From: JBPOFM01 sp041391925
GTDB taxonomy: Bacteria > Bacteroidota > Bacteroidia > Flavobacteriales > Flavobacteriaceae
DNA length: 64,000 nt
Direction of reading: 5' to 3'
Assembly: GCA_041391925.1 (NCBI GenBank)
Contig: JAWKNA010000010.1
Coordinates: 78,453-142,452, forward strand
The notes below the pieces were generated by a model. That model did no database searches and was not told the DNA's origin. It saw nothing but the letters and a program-made list of their open reading frames with translations. Each line of letters opens with the position of its first letter. The first letter of the stretch is position 1. A program made the translations under genes and the position numbers. Of the stretch, positions 54,576 through 63,965 are shown piece by piece.

Positions 54576-55178
54576 TTAGAAGTCTAATTTTAATTGTTCC
54601 TCCAATAATCTGAATGATTTTCTGTGATATTTTGTAATGCCGTATTTCTTGATAGCTTCACGATGTTCTTTTGTTGGGTAGCCTTTGTTTTGTTTCCAAT
54701 TGTACATAGGATATTCTTCATGTATTTTGCACATGTAAGCATCGCGATAGGTTTTTGCCAATATGGAAGCCGCAGCTATGTTCTGATATTTTCCGTCGCC
54801 TTTAACTATTGTTTGATGTGGTATATCTTTATAGGGTTTGAAGCGATTTCCGTCTACAGAGATAAATTCGGGTACGATAGGTAATTTATCAATTGCTTGG
54901 TGCATGGCTAAAATAGAAGCATTCAAAATATTAATGGTGTCAATCTCCTCATGAAATACATGGGAAAAAGCAAAAGCGATGGATGTAGATTCTATAATCG
55001 GCCTTAATTTACCTCTTTTAAGCTCTGAAAGCAATTTGGAATCATTTAACAATTTGTTTGCAAAATCATTAGCTAAAATTACGGCGGCAGCTGTGACTGG
55101 GCCAGCAAGGCAGCCACGTCCAGCTTCGTCTGTACCACATTCCAATTCACAATTTGTTAACTTTAGAAGTAAGGGCAA
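54576..55178 (-). CDS. rnhB: Ribonuclease HII
   Basis: RNase HII removes RNA from RNA/DNA hybrids and single ribonucleotides. The 200 residues show the catalytic GTDEAGRGCLAGPVTAAAV near 15-33, the second acidic site in FISVDGNRFKPY, and the third in AAASILAKTYRDAYM. The start codon is TTG at 55178; no ATG lies in frame upstream of DEAGRG. An exact TAACTTTG box ends 16 nt before the start. Length is normal. Confidence 0.95.
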   Translation of the reverse strand: MPLLLKLTNCELECGTDEAGRGCLAGPVTAAAVILANDFANKLLNDSKLLSELKRGKLRPIIESTSIAFAFSHVFHEEIDTINILNASILAMHQAIDKLPIVPEFISVDGNRFKPYKDIPHQTIVKGDGKYQNIAAASILAKTYRDAYMCKIHEEYPMYNWKQNKGYPTKEHREAIKKYGITKYHRKSFRLLEEQLKLDF

Positions 55179-55194
55179 AATGTTAAAGTTTGAA

Positions 55195-55202
55195 CAAAGT
55201 TA
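55195..55202 (-). promoter_or_regulatory. -7 promoter element of rnhB
   Basis: TAACTTTG on the minus strand, exact TAnnTTTG. No TTG at good -33 spacing was seen. Confidence 0.5.
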
Positions 55203-55322
55203 AAATTTTAACGCAACCTTTTAAAGTATTATGTATCTACTTATTAGTAAAATGTACAATTTATGTTGAATGATATTAAACAATTCCCGTTTCTGGCATT
55301 AACATTTTTTTGGGTTAAATAC

Positions 55323-55353
55323 TTGTTTATTTAATATATTATTAAGATGTTTG
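55323..55353 (+). promoter_or_regulatory. Promoter of the SusC/SusD operon
   Basis: TTG (55323-55325), 20 nt, GATGTTTG (55346-55353), one mismatch from TAnnTTTG. The -7 box ends 27 nt before the ATG. Confidence 0.55.
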
Positions 55354-55380
55354 CGCTAGACTAACTCAAATAATTGTTTT

Positions 55381-58300
55381 ATGAAATTAAAGTTAACATG
55401 GTTAATGACGCTTTTTATGGCGTTTATGATTCAAATTTCTTTTGCACAAGAGAAATCTGTTTCGGGTACAATTACAGCAGCTACGGATGGTTTACCATTA
55501 CCTGGCGTAAATGTAATTGTTAAAGGTACTACTAGAGGAGTGCAAACTGATTTTGATGGTAATTATACTATTAAGGTTAGTGCCAATGAAACCCTTCTGT
55601 TTTCATTTGTAGGTATGAAAACTGTAGAGAAGGTTGTTGGTACAAATAGCACTATAAATGTTCAAATGCAGGAAGATGCAGAATCCTTGGCAGAAATTGT
55701 TGTCGTAGGTTTCAGTACAAAATCGAGAGATGAATTGACATCTGCGGTATCTAATGTGACATCTGAAGATTTAGAAAAAATTGCGCCTTCTGTAAGTATA
55801 GATAATATGCTTCAAGGTGTAGCTTCTGGTGTGCAAGTTACTGCTCAAAATGGTAAGCCAGGCCAAACAGCCTTTATCAGAGTTCGTGGTATAGGCTCTA
55901 TCAATGCTGGTAACCAACCTTTATATATTGTCGATGGCGCTCGTGTCAATGAGGACGATGTAAACGGTATCAATCCTAGTGATGTAGAATCTGTGAGTGT
56001 TTTGAAAGATGCTGCTTCTACTTCAATATATGGAGCTCAAGGTGGTAATGGAGTTGTCATTATAACAACTAAGAGAGGTAAAAAAGGTCAAGAGGCTGTT
56101 TTCAAATTTAGTTCTAGAATTGGCAGAAGTAAAAAAACTGAAGATAATTTTAAAATGATGAATGCGGCTCAAAAGCTCCAATATGAAAGAGAATTGGGTG
56201 TTGGTCCAGGAGCAAGTCTTTCTTCCAATGAAGCATATCAAGACTTGGTCGCCTTAGATCACGATTGGAAAGATGACTTATTACAAGATGGTTTGCAAAA
56301 AAGTATCAATTTTTCTGCTTCAGGAGGTGAAGAGCGTATGAATTATTTCTTCTCTTTAGGCTATGATGAAGATACAGGTATTATTCAAGATGTGGATGCT
56401 TATAACAGGGTTTCTGGAAGGCTGAATGTTGATTACCAAGCTAAAGATTGGGCAAAATTGGGCACAAGTTTATCTTTCTCAAGTATCGAGACAACAGATC
56501 CAAGGGATAGGAACAACGCGCAAAATCCATTTAGAGCCATTTATGACTATAATCCTTATGAAACAAAATATGTTTTGGATGATAACGGCAATCCTGTCTT
56601 AGATGATAATGGTAATCCCGTTTTGAATGCTACCCATGCTGGATATCCGGTAACCGCCGAGTTAACACAAAACGTTACATCCCGTTACTATAATAGGGTA
56701 ATTGGAAACCTGTATTTAGATTTAAATCTAGCAAAAAACCTTAAATTCTTGACCCAAGGGTCTGGTACTTATGAGCAATATAGGAGAGAAAACTTCTTAC
56801 AACCAGGTTCTGTGCTGGATTTAATTGTGAACAGTCAAGTTCCAACAGGTTCTAAAACCGATAATGGCTCTTTTGATTTCACTTACACATGGTTGAATAA
56901 AGCCACCTATTCAAATACTTTCGGTGAAGTACACAATTTAGAATTAACAGCTTTAACAGAGTACACTCGTAATAATTTTAGGACCTACACCGCGACTGGT
57001 ACAGGGTTTGTAATCGGTGGACCTTCAGTGCTTGATGTTGCTGCAACACCACTTACTGTTGGAGGTGGACGATCAGAATACACTATTTTTTCCATAGCAG
57101 GTAACGTTGATTATAATTATGATGATCGTTATATTTTAAATGCTACTGTTAGACGTGATGGTTCTTCAAGATTTGGAAAGGATTCTAAATATGGTAATTT
57201 CTACAGCGGATCGTTGGCTTGGAATATCAGTAATGAGGCGTTCATGGAAGGAAGCAAATTCAGTACTTTAAAATTAAGGGCGTCCGCGGGTACTTCAGGA
57301 AATGATCAAATTGGACGATACACGTCTATTACTACTTACGGTTTTGGAGCCTATAATAATGGTTCTACAACTATCGTGCCTGCAAACTTTGGTGACCCTA
57401 CCTTGAGTTGGGAGCAAAACTTTAATTATGGTTTAGGTTTGGAATTCGGTTTGTGGAACAACAGGTTAAGAGGTTTGGTTGATTATTATAACAGAACAAC
57501 GTCTGATTTACTTTTGGCTGAACAATTGCCTTTAACTACAGGAGGTGCTAACGTTACTGGTAATTTGGGCGAGATGGTCAATAAAGGTTTTGAATTTGAA
57601 TTGGCAGGCGATGTCATCAGAAATGAAAAACTGAAATGGACGGTTTCAGCAAACCTAAATTTATATGACAATGAAGTCACTAAACTGGTAAATAAAGATG
57701 ATCCAGAAACACTGGATGTTAATGAGAGTGATTTGTTTACAGCAAGCAATTTCTTTTCTATTTTAAGAGTTGGGGAAGAAGTGAATACCTTCTATTTGAC
57801 TAGATATGCTGGAGTTAATCCTGCCAATGGAGAAGCACTTTATTATGATGTGGATGGAAATATTACAAACAATGCCAGTGGTAACGAAGTTGCTTTGTCT
57901 GGCAAATCACCATTTGCTGAACTGGACGGAAGCATCAGCACTAGCTTCCAATATGAAGGGTTTGATTTATCGGCCAATTTCTATTATAAAGTAGGTAACT
58001 ATATTTACAATACAGTAGAAAGTAACTTGTTGAATGATGGTTCAAGCGCATTGGATAATCAACGTTTAGATGCCTTTAACTATTGGAGAAACCCAGGGGA
58101 TGTCAATGTGTTGCCTAGTCCATTGGGACAAAATGAGTTTGACCCTGCACAGACTTCAGACCGTTTCTTACAAAAAGGTGATTACATTAGATTACGTAGC
58201 TTACAGTTGGGTTACACATTACCTAGCAGATTTACCGAAACTATGGCACTCAAAGGAGCAAGAATTTATGTTTCTGGTACTAATTTATGGACGTATGCAC

Positions 58301-58437
58301 CTTACTTTAAGGGAGATCCAGAAGTTGGTATAGGATCAGGTGAAACGCAAGGAACTTCTGTTGTGCCTGGTGAGTTTAATCTATACAGTTACCCAACTAC
58401 TTCTACAATATCTGTTGGTGTTGACATTCAATTTTAA
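55381..58437 (+). CDS. SusC-family TonB-linked outer-membrane transporter
   Basis: A 1018-residue TonB-dependent importer. Signal peptide (cleaved near SFAQ), a carboxypeptidase-regulatory-like Ig domain (about 24-108, SVSGTITAATDGLPLPGVNVIVKG), a plug domain (about 112-225, VQVTAQNGKPGQTAFIRVRG, NQPLYIVDGARVNE, DAASTSIYGAQGGNGVV), and a 22-strand barrel ending ISVGVDIQF with the usual terminal Phe. A short tandem repeat (DDNGNPVL twice) lies near residue 400. It forms an operon with susD and two lipoproteins. The ligand is unknown; no enzyme is encoded with it. Confidence 0.93.
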   Translation: MKLKLTWLMTLFMAFMIQISFAQEKSVSGTITAATDGLPLPGVNVIVKGTTRGVQTDFDGNYTIKVSANETLLFSFVGMKTVEKVVGTNSTINVQMQEDAESLAEIVVVGFSTKSRDELTSAVSNVTSEDLEKIAPSVSIDNMLQGVASGVQVTAQNGKPGQTAFIRVRGIGSINAGNQPLYIVDGARVNEDDVNGINPSDVESVSVLKDAASTSIYGAQGGNGVVIITTKRGKKGQEAVFKFSSRIGRSKKTEDNFKMMNAAQKLQYERELGVGPGASLSSNEAYQDLVALDHDWKDDLLQDGLQKSINFSASGGEERMNYFFSLGYDEDTGIIQDVDAYNRVSGRLNVDYQAKDWAKLGTSLSFSSIETTDPRDRNNAQNPFRAIYDYNPYETKYVLDDNGNPVLDDNGNPVLNATHAGYPVTAELTQNVTSRYYNRVIGNLYLDLNLAKNLKFLTQGSGTYEQYRRENFLQPGSVLDLIVNSQVPTGSKTDNGSFDFTYTWLNKATYSNTFGEVHNLELTALTEYTRNNFRTYTATGTGFVIGGPSVLDVAATPLTVGGGRSEYTIFSIAGNVDYNYDDRYILNATVRRDGSSRFGKDSKYGNFYSGSLAWNISNEAFMEGSKFSTLKLRASAGTSGNDQIGRYTSITTYGFGAYNNGSTTIVPANFGDPTLSWEQNFNYGLGLEFGLWNNRLRGLVDYYNRTTSDLLLAEQLPLTTGGANVTGNLGEMVNKGFEFELAGDVIRNEKLKWTVSANLNLYDNEVTKLVNKDDPETLDVNESDLFTASNFFSILRVGEEVNTFYLTRYAGVNPANGEALYYDVDGNITNNASGNEVALSGKSPFAELDGSISTSFQYEGFDLSANFYYKVGNYIYNTVESNLLNDGSSALDNQRLDAFNYWRNPGDVNVLPSPLGQNEFDPAQTSDRFLQKGDYIRLRSLQLGYTLPSRFTETMALKGARIYVSGTNLWTYAPYFKGDPEVGIGSGETQGTSVVPGEFNLYSYPTTSTISVGVDIQF

Positions 58438-58452
58438 AAAAAAATAAGAAAA

Positions 58453-59871
58453 ATGAAAAAATATAGTTTAATTTTAATAGTAAGTTTAGTTACTTTATTT
58501 ACTTCATGTGATAAAGAAAACTTAGATTTAAATCCATTTGCTTCTGTAGGTGCAGATGTTGCTTTAACCACTCCTACGGATTTTCAAGCAGCTGTGAATG
58601 GATTGTATACACAGATGATATTTGGGTCTTACGGGGCAAGTTTTATGTCGTTCCCAGATGTTATTTCTGATAATTTGATTTATAATCCTGGCGGTAGGGG
58701 AACTCAAAAAACACAATTTGATTTTCAGTACAATGCCAATAATACCTATCAAGGTTTTATGACACAATGTTATACTGTCATTCAACAGGCTAATTTCATT
58801 TTAGAAAATGTCGATAGGTTGGAAGAAGGAACTCTAAAAAATAATGTTATTGCGCAATGTAAAGCTGCTAGAGCCTTGGCTCTTTTTACCGTGAACAATG
58901 TGTTTGGTAAAATACCAACTCAATCTGGTGATGCCAATGGGTCTTTAGGAATGCCAATCGTCACAAGTTCTGCAATACGCCAATATCCTTCTAGAAATAC
59001 TGTAGCTGAGGTTTATGAGGCAGTGATTGCGGATTTGGAAGATGCTAAAACTTTAATTGATCCAAACAATGGAAAGGAACGTTTTAATGCTGATGCCATT
59101 AATGGTTTATTGTCTAGGGTCTATTTATACGCTGGTCAAAACCAACAAGCAGTTACAGCAGCAAATGCAGTTACCACTACGGTCTCTACCTTTGCAAATT
59201 TTCCAGGAGTTTGGACAGATGCCAACAATGATGGTGTCATTTTTGAGTTGAAAAATTTTGATTCGGATACCAATGTTTCAGTAGGAGTGCCTTACAGCCA
59301 AACTTTGGGTGGAGGTATCAAATCTGAATTTGTATTGGACTTCGGATTTTATAACCTATTCCAAAACACTGATATTAGAAAAGCTACCTATGTACAAACT
59401 GGAGCTTTTGAAGGTAACACTTATAATCATGTTAAAAAATATCTTTCAAGTTCTGTTAATGCAGGATCGGGAGTTGTAGATGTAAAGGTTATCAGGGCTG
59501 CTGAAGTGCAATTGAACAAAGCCGAAGCTCTTGCAAAATTAGGCCAAGATGGTCCAGCACTTGCTGCTTTGGATATGGTAAGAAGTCAAAGATATATTGG
59601 TTTTGCTTCTGGCAATGAGACTGGTCAAGCACTTAAAGATGCGATTCAGACAGAAAGAAGATTGGAACTTGCATTCGAAGGACACCGTTTTTTTGATATA
59701 AAAAGAAGTGGTAATGCTATTATGAGAACAGATGCAGGTCAGTTTGCTGATGGTACAGGGACGCCTCCACTTGCTCTCACTTTGCCAGCTGGTGATACAA
59801 AATTTCAACTACCTATTCCTAAAACGGAGATAGATGTTAATCCAAACATGGTTCAAAACCCTGGCTATTAA
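58453..59871 (+). CDS. SusD-family surface glycan/ligand-binding lipoprotein
   Basis: A 472-residue lipoprotein (lipobox LFTSC) of the RagB/SusD family that forms the lid of the SusC transporter. Recognisable parts are NPFASVGADVALTTPTDFQAAVNGLY at the start, the TPR-like helical core (NVIAQCKAARALALFTVNNVFGKIP, INGLLSRVYLYAG), and the C-terminal RRLELAFEGHRFFDIKRSG followed by LPIPKTEIDVNPNMVQNPGY. It starts 15 nt after the susC stop. Length is typical. Confidence 0.93.
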   Translation: MKKYSLILIVSLVTLFTSCDKENLDLNPFASVGADVALTTPTDFQAAVNGLYTQMIFGSYGASFMSFPDVISDNLIYNPGGRGTQKTQFDFQYNANNTYQGFMTQCYTVIQQANFILENVDRLEEGTLKNNVIAQCKAARALALFTVNNVFGKIPTQSGDANGSLGMPIVTSSAIRQYPSRNTVAEVYEAVIADLEDAKTLIDPNNGKERFNADAINGLLSRVYLYAGQNQQAVTAANAVTTTVSTFANFPGVWTDANNDGVIFELKNFDSDTNVSVGVPYSQTLGGGIKSEFVLDFGFYNLFQNTDIRKATYVQTGAFEGNTYNHVKKYLSSSVNAGSGVVDVKVIRAAEVQLNKAEALAKLGQDGPALAALDMVRSQRYIGFASGNETGQALKDAIQTERRLELAFEGHRFFDIKRSGNAIMRTDAGQFADGTGTPPLALTLPAGDTKFQLPIPKTEIDVNPNMVQNPGY

Positions 59872-59890
59872 TACTTAAAAAATTGAAATT

Positions 59891-60787
59891 ATGAAAAAAA
59901 TATTTAAATTATTTATTGCAATAGGAATCATCTCTTTTGGTTTCACATCTTGTGATGAAGATGAAGTGACTTATGATGCTCTATCATTTCCTGAAGATCA
60001 ATATATCGCTTTTACTACTACTGCAGTATCTGCTGATGAAAGTACAAGTACACCAATTGTAATTACGGCACAATATGTTCATGCAGATTCTTCTGCGGAT
60101 GCAAGTGTTGGATTTACAATTACATCTGATACAGCTGTTGAAGGTGTAGATTATATGGTCGTTGATGGACAAAGTTCTTTTTCATTTCCGGCTGGAGTAT
60201 ATACAGACACCGTTAGCATTGTTCCCATTGACAATGACGTATTGGAAGGAGATAAAGTTTTGACAATCACCTTGGGTGATACTGACGTAAGAACTGGGGC
60301 ACCAGGTCCTGACAGCTTAGGCAAATCTATTACTGTTACCATTTTGGAAGATGATTGTTCTAGAGATGAAGCTTTAAGGCCTTTTGAAGGAAACTATAGT
60401 GGTACAGACAATTGTGGTGATGACAATAGCCGTGTAAGACTCTTCTTGCCTTGTGGTACTGGTATTACAGTTAAGGGATTAGGTTATAATTGGTTAGAAT
60501 CAGATTATTGGGGTGAAACTGTAACTTTTGAATATGATGCTTACATTTCTATAGATGTAGATGCAGGTACTGTTGACATTCCTAATCAGAGATATGTCGA
60601 AACTATATTTCAAGGTGATTTGACTGATTATTTTATTGAAGGATCTGGTACTATAGATACAAGTGGTCCAAGTCCTGTATTGCATATTGAATATGATATC
60701 ACGCATCCTGATTATGGAAGCATGGCATTTGATTATGATAACAGTAATTGTCCTGGTCTTTTTGTAGCTGATGTTACTTTAGATTAA
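59891..60787 (+). CDS. Lipoprotein with Calx-beta domain, SusC/D operon (1)
   Basis: A 298-residue lipoprotein (lipobox FTSC). A Calx-beta-like domain lies at about 30-155 (SVGFTITSDTAVEGVDYMVVDG, PIDNDVLEGDKVLTITLGD, ITVTILEDDC), followed by a C-terminal domain with several Cys (CSRDEALRPFEGNYSGTDNCGDDN, LPCGTGITVKG, NSNCPGLFVA). It occupies the position of SusE/SusF-like accessory proteins after susD, and a surface ligand-binding role is likely. The next gene is a distant paralogue. Confidence 0.75.
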   Translation: MKKIFKLFIAIGIISFGFTSCDEDEVTYDALSFPEDQYIAFTTTAVSADESTSTPIVITAQYVHADSSADASVGFTITSDTAVEGVDYMVVDGQSSFSFPAGVYTDTVSIVPIDNDVLEGDKVLTITLGDTDVRTGAPGPDSLGKSITVTILEDDCSRDEALRPFEGNYSGTDNCGDDNSRVRLFLPCGTGITVKGLGYNWLESDYWGETVTFEYDAYISIDVDAGTVDIPNQRYVETIFQGDLTDYFIEGSGTIDTSGPSPVLHIEYDITHPDYGSMAFDYDNSNCPGLFVADVTLD

Positions 60788-60812
60788 CTATTAACGTTTA
60801 AAAATTAAAAAA

Positions 60813-61637
60813 ATGAAAAATAAAAATTTTAATTTCGTAAAAATTGCCTTAGCTCTATTTTGTTTTGTATGTGTTTTCTCATGTGATAGCACGGATGATG
60901 ATACTAGCTTTTTGAACGACAGAGATTCAGTTTCTTACTTCGTACCTAATGCTTCAGCTTCATTATTTGTAGAGGAAGGTCAAAATGCTGTTTATGACGT
61001 AAAAATAGGTATTTCTGAACCTAAACCTTATGATAGGTCATTCACTTACTCTATTGACCCATCTTCCACTGCTGTAGAAGGTGTTGATTATACGATAAGT
61101 TCCAGCTTAACGATTCCTGCCAATTCTATTGTAGGACAAATATCTATTACGGGTAATTTCGAAAATGCTGTTTTGGAAGGTAAAAAAGTCAAATTGATAT
61201 TGGATTCTGTGGAAGGTTCAGTGTTAGGTTCTAGAACTGCTTTTACATTGACTTTGGTTAAATCTTGTCCTTTTAGTGGATTGGAATCTTTAAACTATGT
61301 TGCTGAAGTAACTGCTTTTGATGAAACCGCTCCTGCTTACGAGATAGAGCTGGTTCCAGTAGCTGGACAGTCTAATCAATGGACTATTGCAACTGCTTGG
61401 GGTCCAAGTTTTGTAGCATGGGCAACCGGGAATCCTGCTTATGACGGGCAGTATCTATATCCTGCGACAATTGTTTTAAATTCAGATTTTTCTGTTACAA
61501 TTGTAGGTAATGCATCCTATGCTACTGGTGGTGCAGGAGAATATTCTCCATGCAATAAAACTTTTTCTTATACCATTCAGCAGGCGTTATTTACAACTCA
61601 GTTTGATACTTCGGTTGTATTGACTCCAATAGATTAG
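60813..61637 (+). CDS. Lipoprotein with Calx-beta domain, SusC/D operon (2)
   Basis: A 274-residue lipoprotein (lipobox FSC). A Calx-beta-like domain (about 40-155, SIDPSSTAVEGVDYTISS, NAVLEGKKVKLILDS) shares AVEGVDY with the previous gene. The C-terminal domain (about 160-274, ETAPAYEIELVPVAG, GPSFVAWATGNPAY) is different in sequence. Last gene of the SusC/D operon, ending at a long perfect terminator. Function is unknown. Confidence 0.72.
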   Translation: MKNKNFNFVKIALALFCFVCVFSCDSTDDDTSFLNDRDSVSYFVPNASASLFVEEGQNAVYDVKIGISEPKPYDRSFTYSIDPSSTAVEGVDYTISSSLTIPANSIVGQISITGNFENAVLEGKKVKLILDSVEGSVLGSRTAFTLTLVKSCPFSGLESLNYVAEVTAFDETAPAYEIELVPVAGQSNQWTIATAWGPSFVAWATGNPAYDGQYLYPATIVLNSDFSVTIVGNASYATGGAGEYSPCNKTFSYTIQQALFTTQFDTSVVLTPID

Positions 61638-61651
61638 TTATATAAATTGTT

Positions 61652-61699
61652 TTTATAAATGAAAAAACCTGCTACCTAGCAGGTTTTTTCATTTATAAA
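61652..61699. terminator. Very long perfect inverted repeat, bidirectional terminator
   Basis: Stem of 22 bp, perfect: 61652-61673 pairs with 61678-61699 around the loop acct. The core aaaaaacctgct/agcaggtttttt carries A and T runs on both sides. It ends the SusC/D operon. Confidence 0.85.
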
Positions 61700-61744
61700 C
61701 ATGAGCAATAATACTTTAATTAAAACATTCCCGTTTTAAATCTT

Positions 61745-61752
61745 TAATTTTG
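61745..61752 (+). promoter_or_regulatory. -7 promoter element of the porin gene
   Basis: TAATTTTG, an exact TAnnTTTG, ends 17 nt before the ATG at 61770. No TTG is seen at the -33 distance. Confidence 0.55.
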
Positions 61753-61769
61753 CAGAATATCAAATTTAT

Positions 61770-63731
61770 ATGAGAAGACTTCTTTGTACGTTATTATTGT
61801 TTTTCAGTTTTCAATATTTGAATGCCCAAAAACTTAATCCATTAAAGAAAGATTTAGATAATCGACCTATCAACGATTCAACAAAATTTTCTGGTAAAAG
61901 CACTTCAAATGAAGGAATCAAAAATGAAAACGCCAAAATTGATATGTATAAGATTGTTTCCTTTGATAAGGACACTACATTTGTTGATACAACACTTTCC
62001 ATTCAAAAGGAATATAAGTACAATTATTTAAGGAAAGATAATTTCAATCTTATAGCCTTTTCAAATATTGGACAGACTTACAACACCCTGAGTTACGACT
62101 TTCAAAACATTCAAACCCTTCCTTTGTTTGCCGCTAGAGCCAAACACTTCAATTACATGGAAATCGAAGATATCAATTATTACCAAGCTCCGACACCTTT
62201 GACCGAACTAATGTACAAAACTGCATTCGAGCAAGGCCAACTATTGGATGCTTTCTTTACAACCAATATTTCAAAACAGTTCAATTTCTCATTGGCATAC
62301 AAAGGGCTGCGTTCTCTTGGTAAATATCAACACATACTGACAAGTACAGGAAATTTTAGATTTACCACAAATTACACCACAAAAAATAACCGTTATCAGG
62401 CACGTGCTCATATAGTTATGCAAGATATGTTAAACCAAGAAAATGGTGGTTTAACAGATGAAGGAGTACAAAACTTTGAATCAGGGGAAGAAGAATTTTT
62501 GGACCGATCGGTATTTGATTCAAATTTTGAAAATGCTGAGAATATACTAAGGGGCAAAAGGTTCCATTTAGAACATCAATACAATTTAGTGCAGCAAAAC
62601 GATTCAATTTCAAAAAATATGTTGGCAATTGGAAATATAATTTCCTTTGAAGACAAATATTTCCAGTTCAAACAAGCTACTAGATCTGATTTTTTTGGAG
62701 AGTCGTTTAAGCAGAATGATTTAAATGATAAAGTAACACTGGAAAATTTTTACAATCGCTTTTTCCTTAATTATAAGAATAATATTGTTGGAGACTTAAA
62801 ATTTAATCTTGATTACAACAATTATAACTATGGCTATAATTCTCTGGTAATATTAAATGAAAGCACAATCACAAACCGATTAAAAGGAAGTATAGTTAAT
62901 CTTGGTGGTGCTTATAAAAAAAGAATTGGTCAATTTGACATAGAAGGTGAACTTGGTATCAACATCTCCGGAGATTTTGAAGGCAATTTTTTATATGCAC
63001 AAGCCTCCTACAATTTCACAGATGATATTTCTTTTAAAGGTATATTCAATACTAGTTCCAAAGCTCCGAATTTTAATTGGCTGCTATATCAAAGTGATTA
63101 CATTAATTACAATTGGGACAACAGTAACAGTTTTGACTATATAAGCACACAACAATTGGCCTTGGAAATGCACTCAAAAAAGCTTCTGAACATATCCTTC
63201 GATTATAATACCATCACCAACTATGCCTATTTTACAAAGGATGATTCGAGCAATGTCAAACCTTTTCAAAGCAATGCCACTATAAATTATACAAGGATTA
63301 AACTAAATAGAGAATTCGTTCTTGGCAAGTTCGCCCTAGATAATACCATCATGTACCAAAAGGTTCTAAATGGAGAAAACATTCTAAACGTTCCCCAACT
63401 CATTACCAGAAACACTTTATATTTTTCCAGTGAGCTATTTAAAAAAGCTATGTTTCTGCAAACGGGTGTCATATTCAATTATTTCACAAAATACAATATG
63501 AATGCCTACGACCCTCTTTTGTCAGAATTCTATGTTCAGAACACCACCGAATTGGGTAGTTTCCCAAGACTTGACTTCTTTATTAATGCCAAGATAAGAC
63601 AGACACGTATATTTCTGAAAGCTGAACATTTCAATTCTTCCTTTACAGGATACAACTATTATTCCGCTCCCAACTATCCCTACAGAGACTTCACGGTACG
63701 TTTTGGTCTCGTGTGGAATTTCTTTTTATGA
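61770..63731 (+). CDS. Putative porin (Bacteroidota outer-membrane family)
   Basis: A 653-residue outer-membrane protein with signal peptide (FSFQYLNAQ) that matches the Bacteroidota putative-porin family (Porin_10 type): IVSFDKDTTFVDTTLSIQKEYKYNYLRKDNF near 50-85, NTLSYDFQNIQTLPLFAARAKHFNYME near 110, then EIEDINYYQAPTPLTELMYK. The remainder is alternating barrel strand sequence ending in FTVRFGLVWNFFL, with a terminal aromatic pair. Substrate is unknown. A repeat element begins 3 nt after the stop. Confidence 0.82.
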   Translation: MRRLLCTLLLFFSFQYLNAQKLNPLKKDLDNRPINDSTKFSGKSTSNEGIKNENAKIDMYKIVSFDKDTTFVDTTLSIQKEYKYNYLRKDNFNLIAFSNIGQTYNTLSYDFQNIQTLPLFAARAKHFNYMEIEDINYYQAPTPLTELMYKTAFEQGQLLDAFFTTNISKQFNFSLAYKGLRSLGKYQHILTSTGNFRFTTNYTTKNNRYQARAHIVMQDMLNQENGGLTDEGVQNFESGEEEFLDRSVFDSNFENAENILRGKRFHLEHQYNLVQQNDSISKNMLAIGNIISFEDKYFQFKQATRSDFFGESFKQNDLNDKVTLENFYNRFFLNYKNNIVGDLKFNLDYNNYNYGYNSLVILNESTITNRLKGSIVNLGGAYKKRIGQFDIEGELGINISGDFEGNFLYAQASYNFTDDISFKGIFNTSSKAPNFNWLLYQSDYINYNWDNSNSFDYISTQQLALEMHSKKLLNISFDYNTITNYAYFTKDDSSNVKPFQSNATINYTRIKLNREFVLGKFALDNTIMYQKVLNGENILNVPQLITRNTLYFSSELFKKAMFLQTGVIFNYFTKYNMNAYDPLLSEFYVQNTTELGSFPRLDFFINAKIRQTRIFLKAEHFNSSFTGYNYYSAPNYPYRDFTVRFGLVWNFFL

Positions 63732-63734
63732 TTT

Positions 63735-63857
63735 GGGCGTTCCCTCGCTGAACAAGCGAGGTCGGGCTTTCGGCAGTCGCTTTAAGGTTTATAAAACCTT
63801 AAGAGCTCCAACATCGCCTGCACTGAGCACAGTCGAAATGCCTCAATCCCTAACGCA
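63735..63857. repeat. Interspersed repeat element with nested second repeat
   Basis: Starts with gggcgttccc and ends with aatccctaacgca, a form I recognise as a common interspersed element in flavobacterial intergenic DNA. Inside are hairpins cctcgct/agcgagg (near 63743-63761) and ttaaggttt/aaacctta (near 63783-63802). Near the right end a second motif, gcactgagcacagtcgaaat, is flanked on each side by gcct. Confidence 0.6.
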
Positions 63858-63965
63858 GTAACTCACCCAAACCAAATTTTAAAATTAAAGAATGCACATC
63901 CCATAGTACAAAAACCTAGAAATCAGTCCTTAGAAAGAAACTAAAAAAAAAACTTGGAAAAAGGT

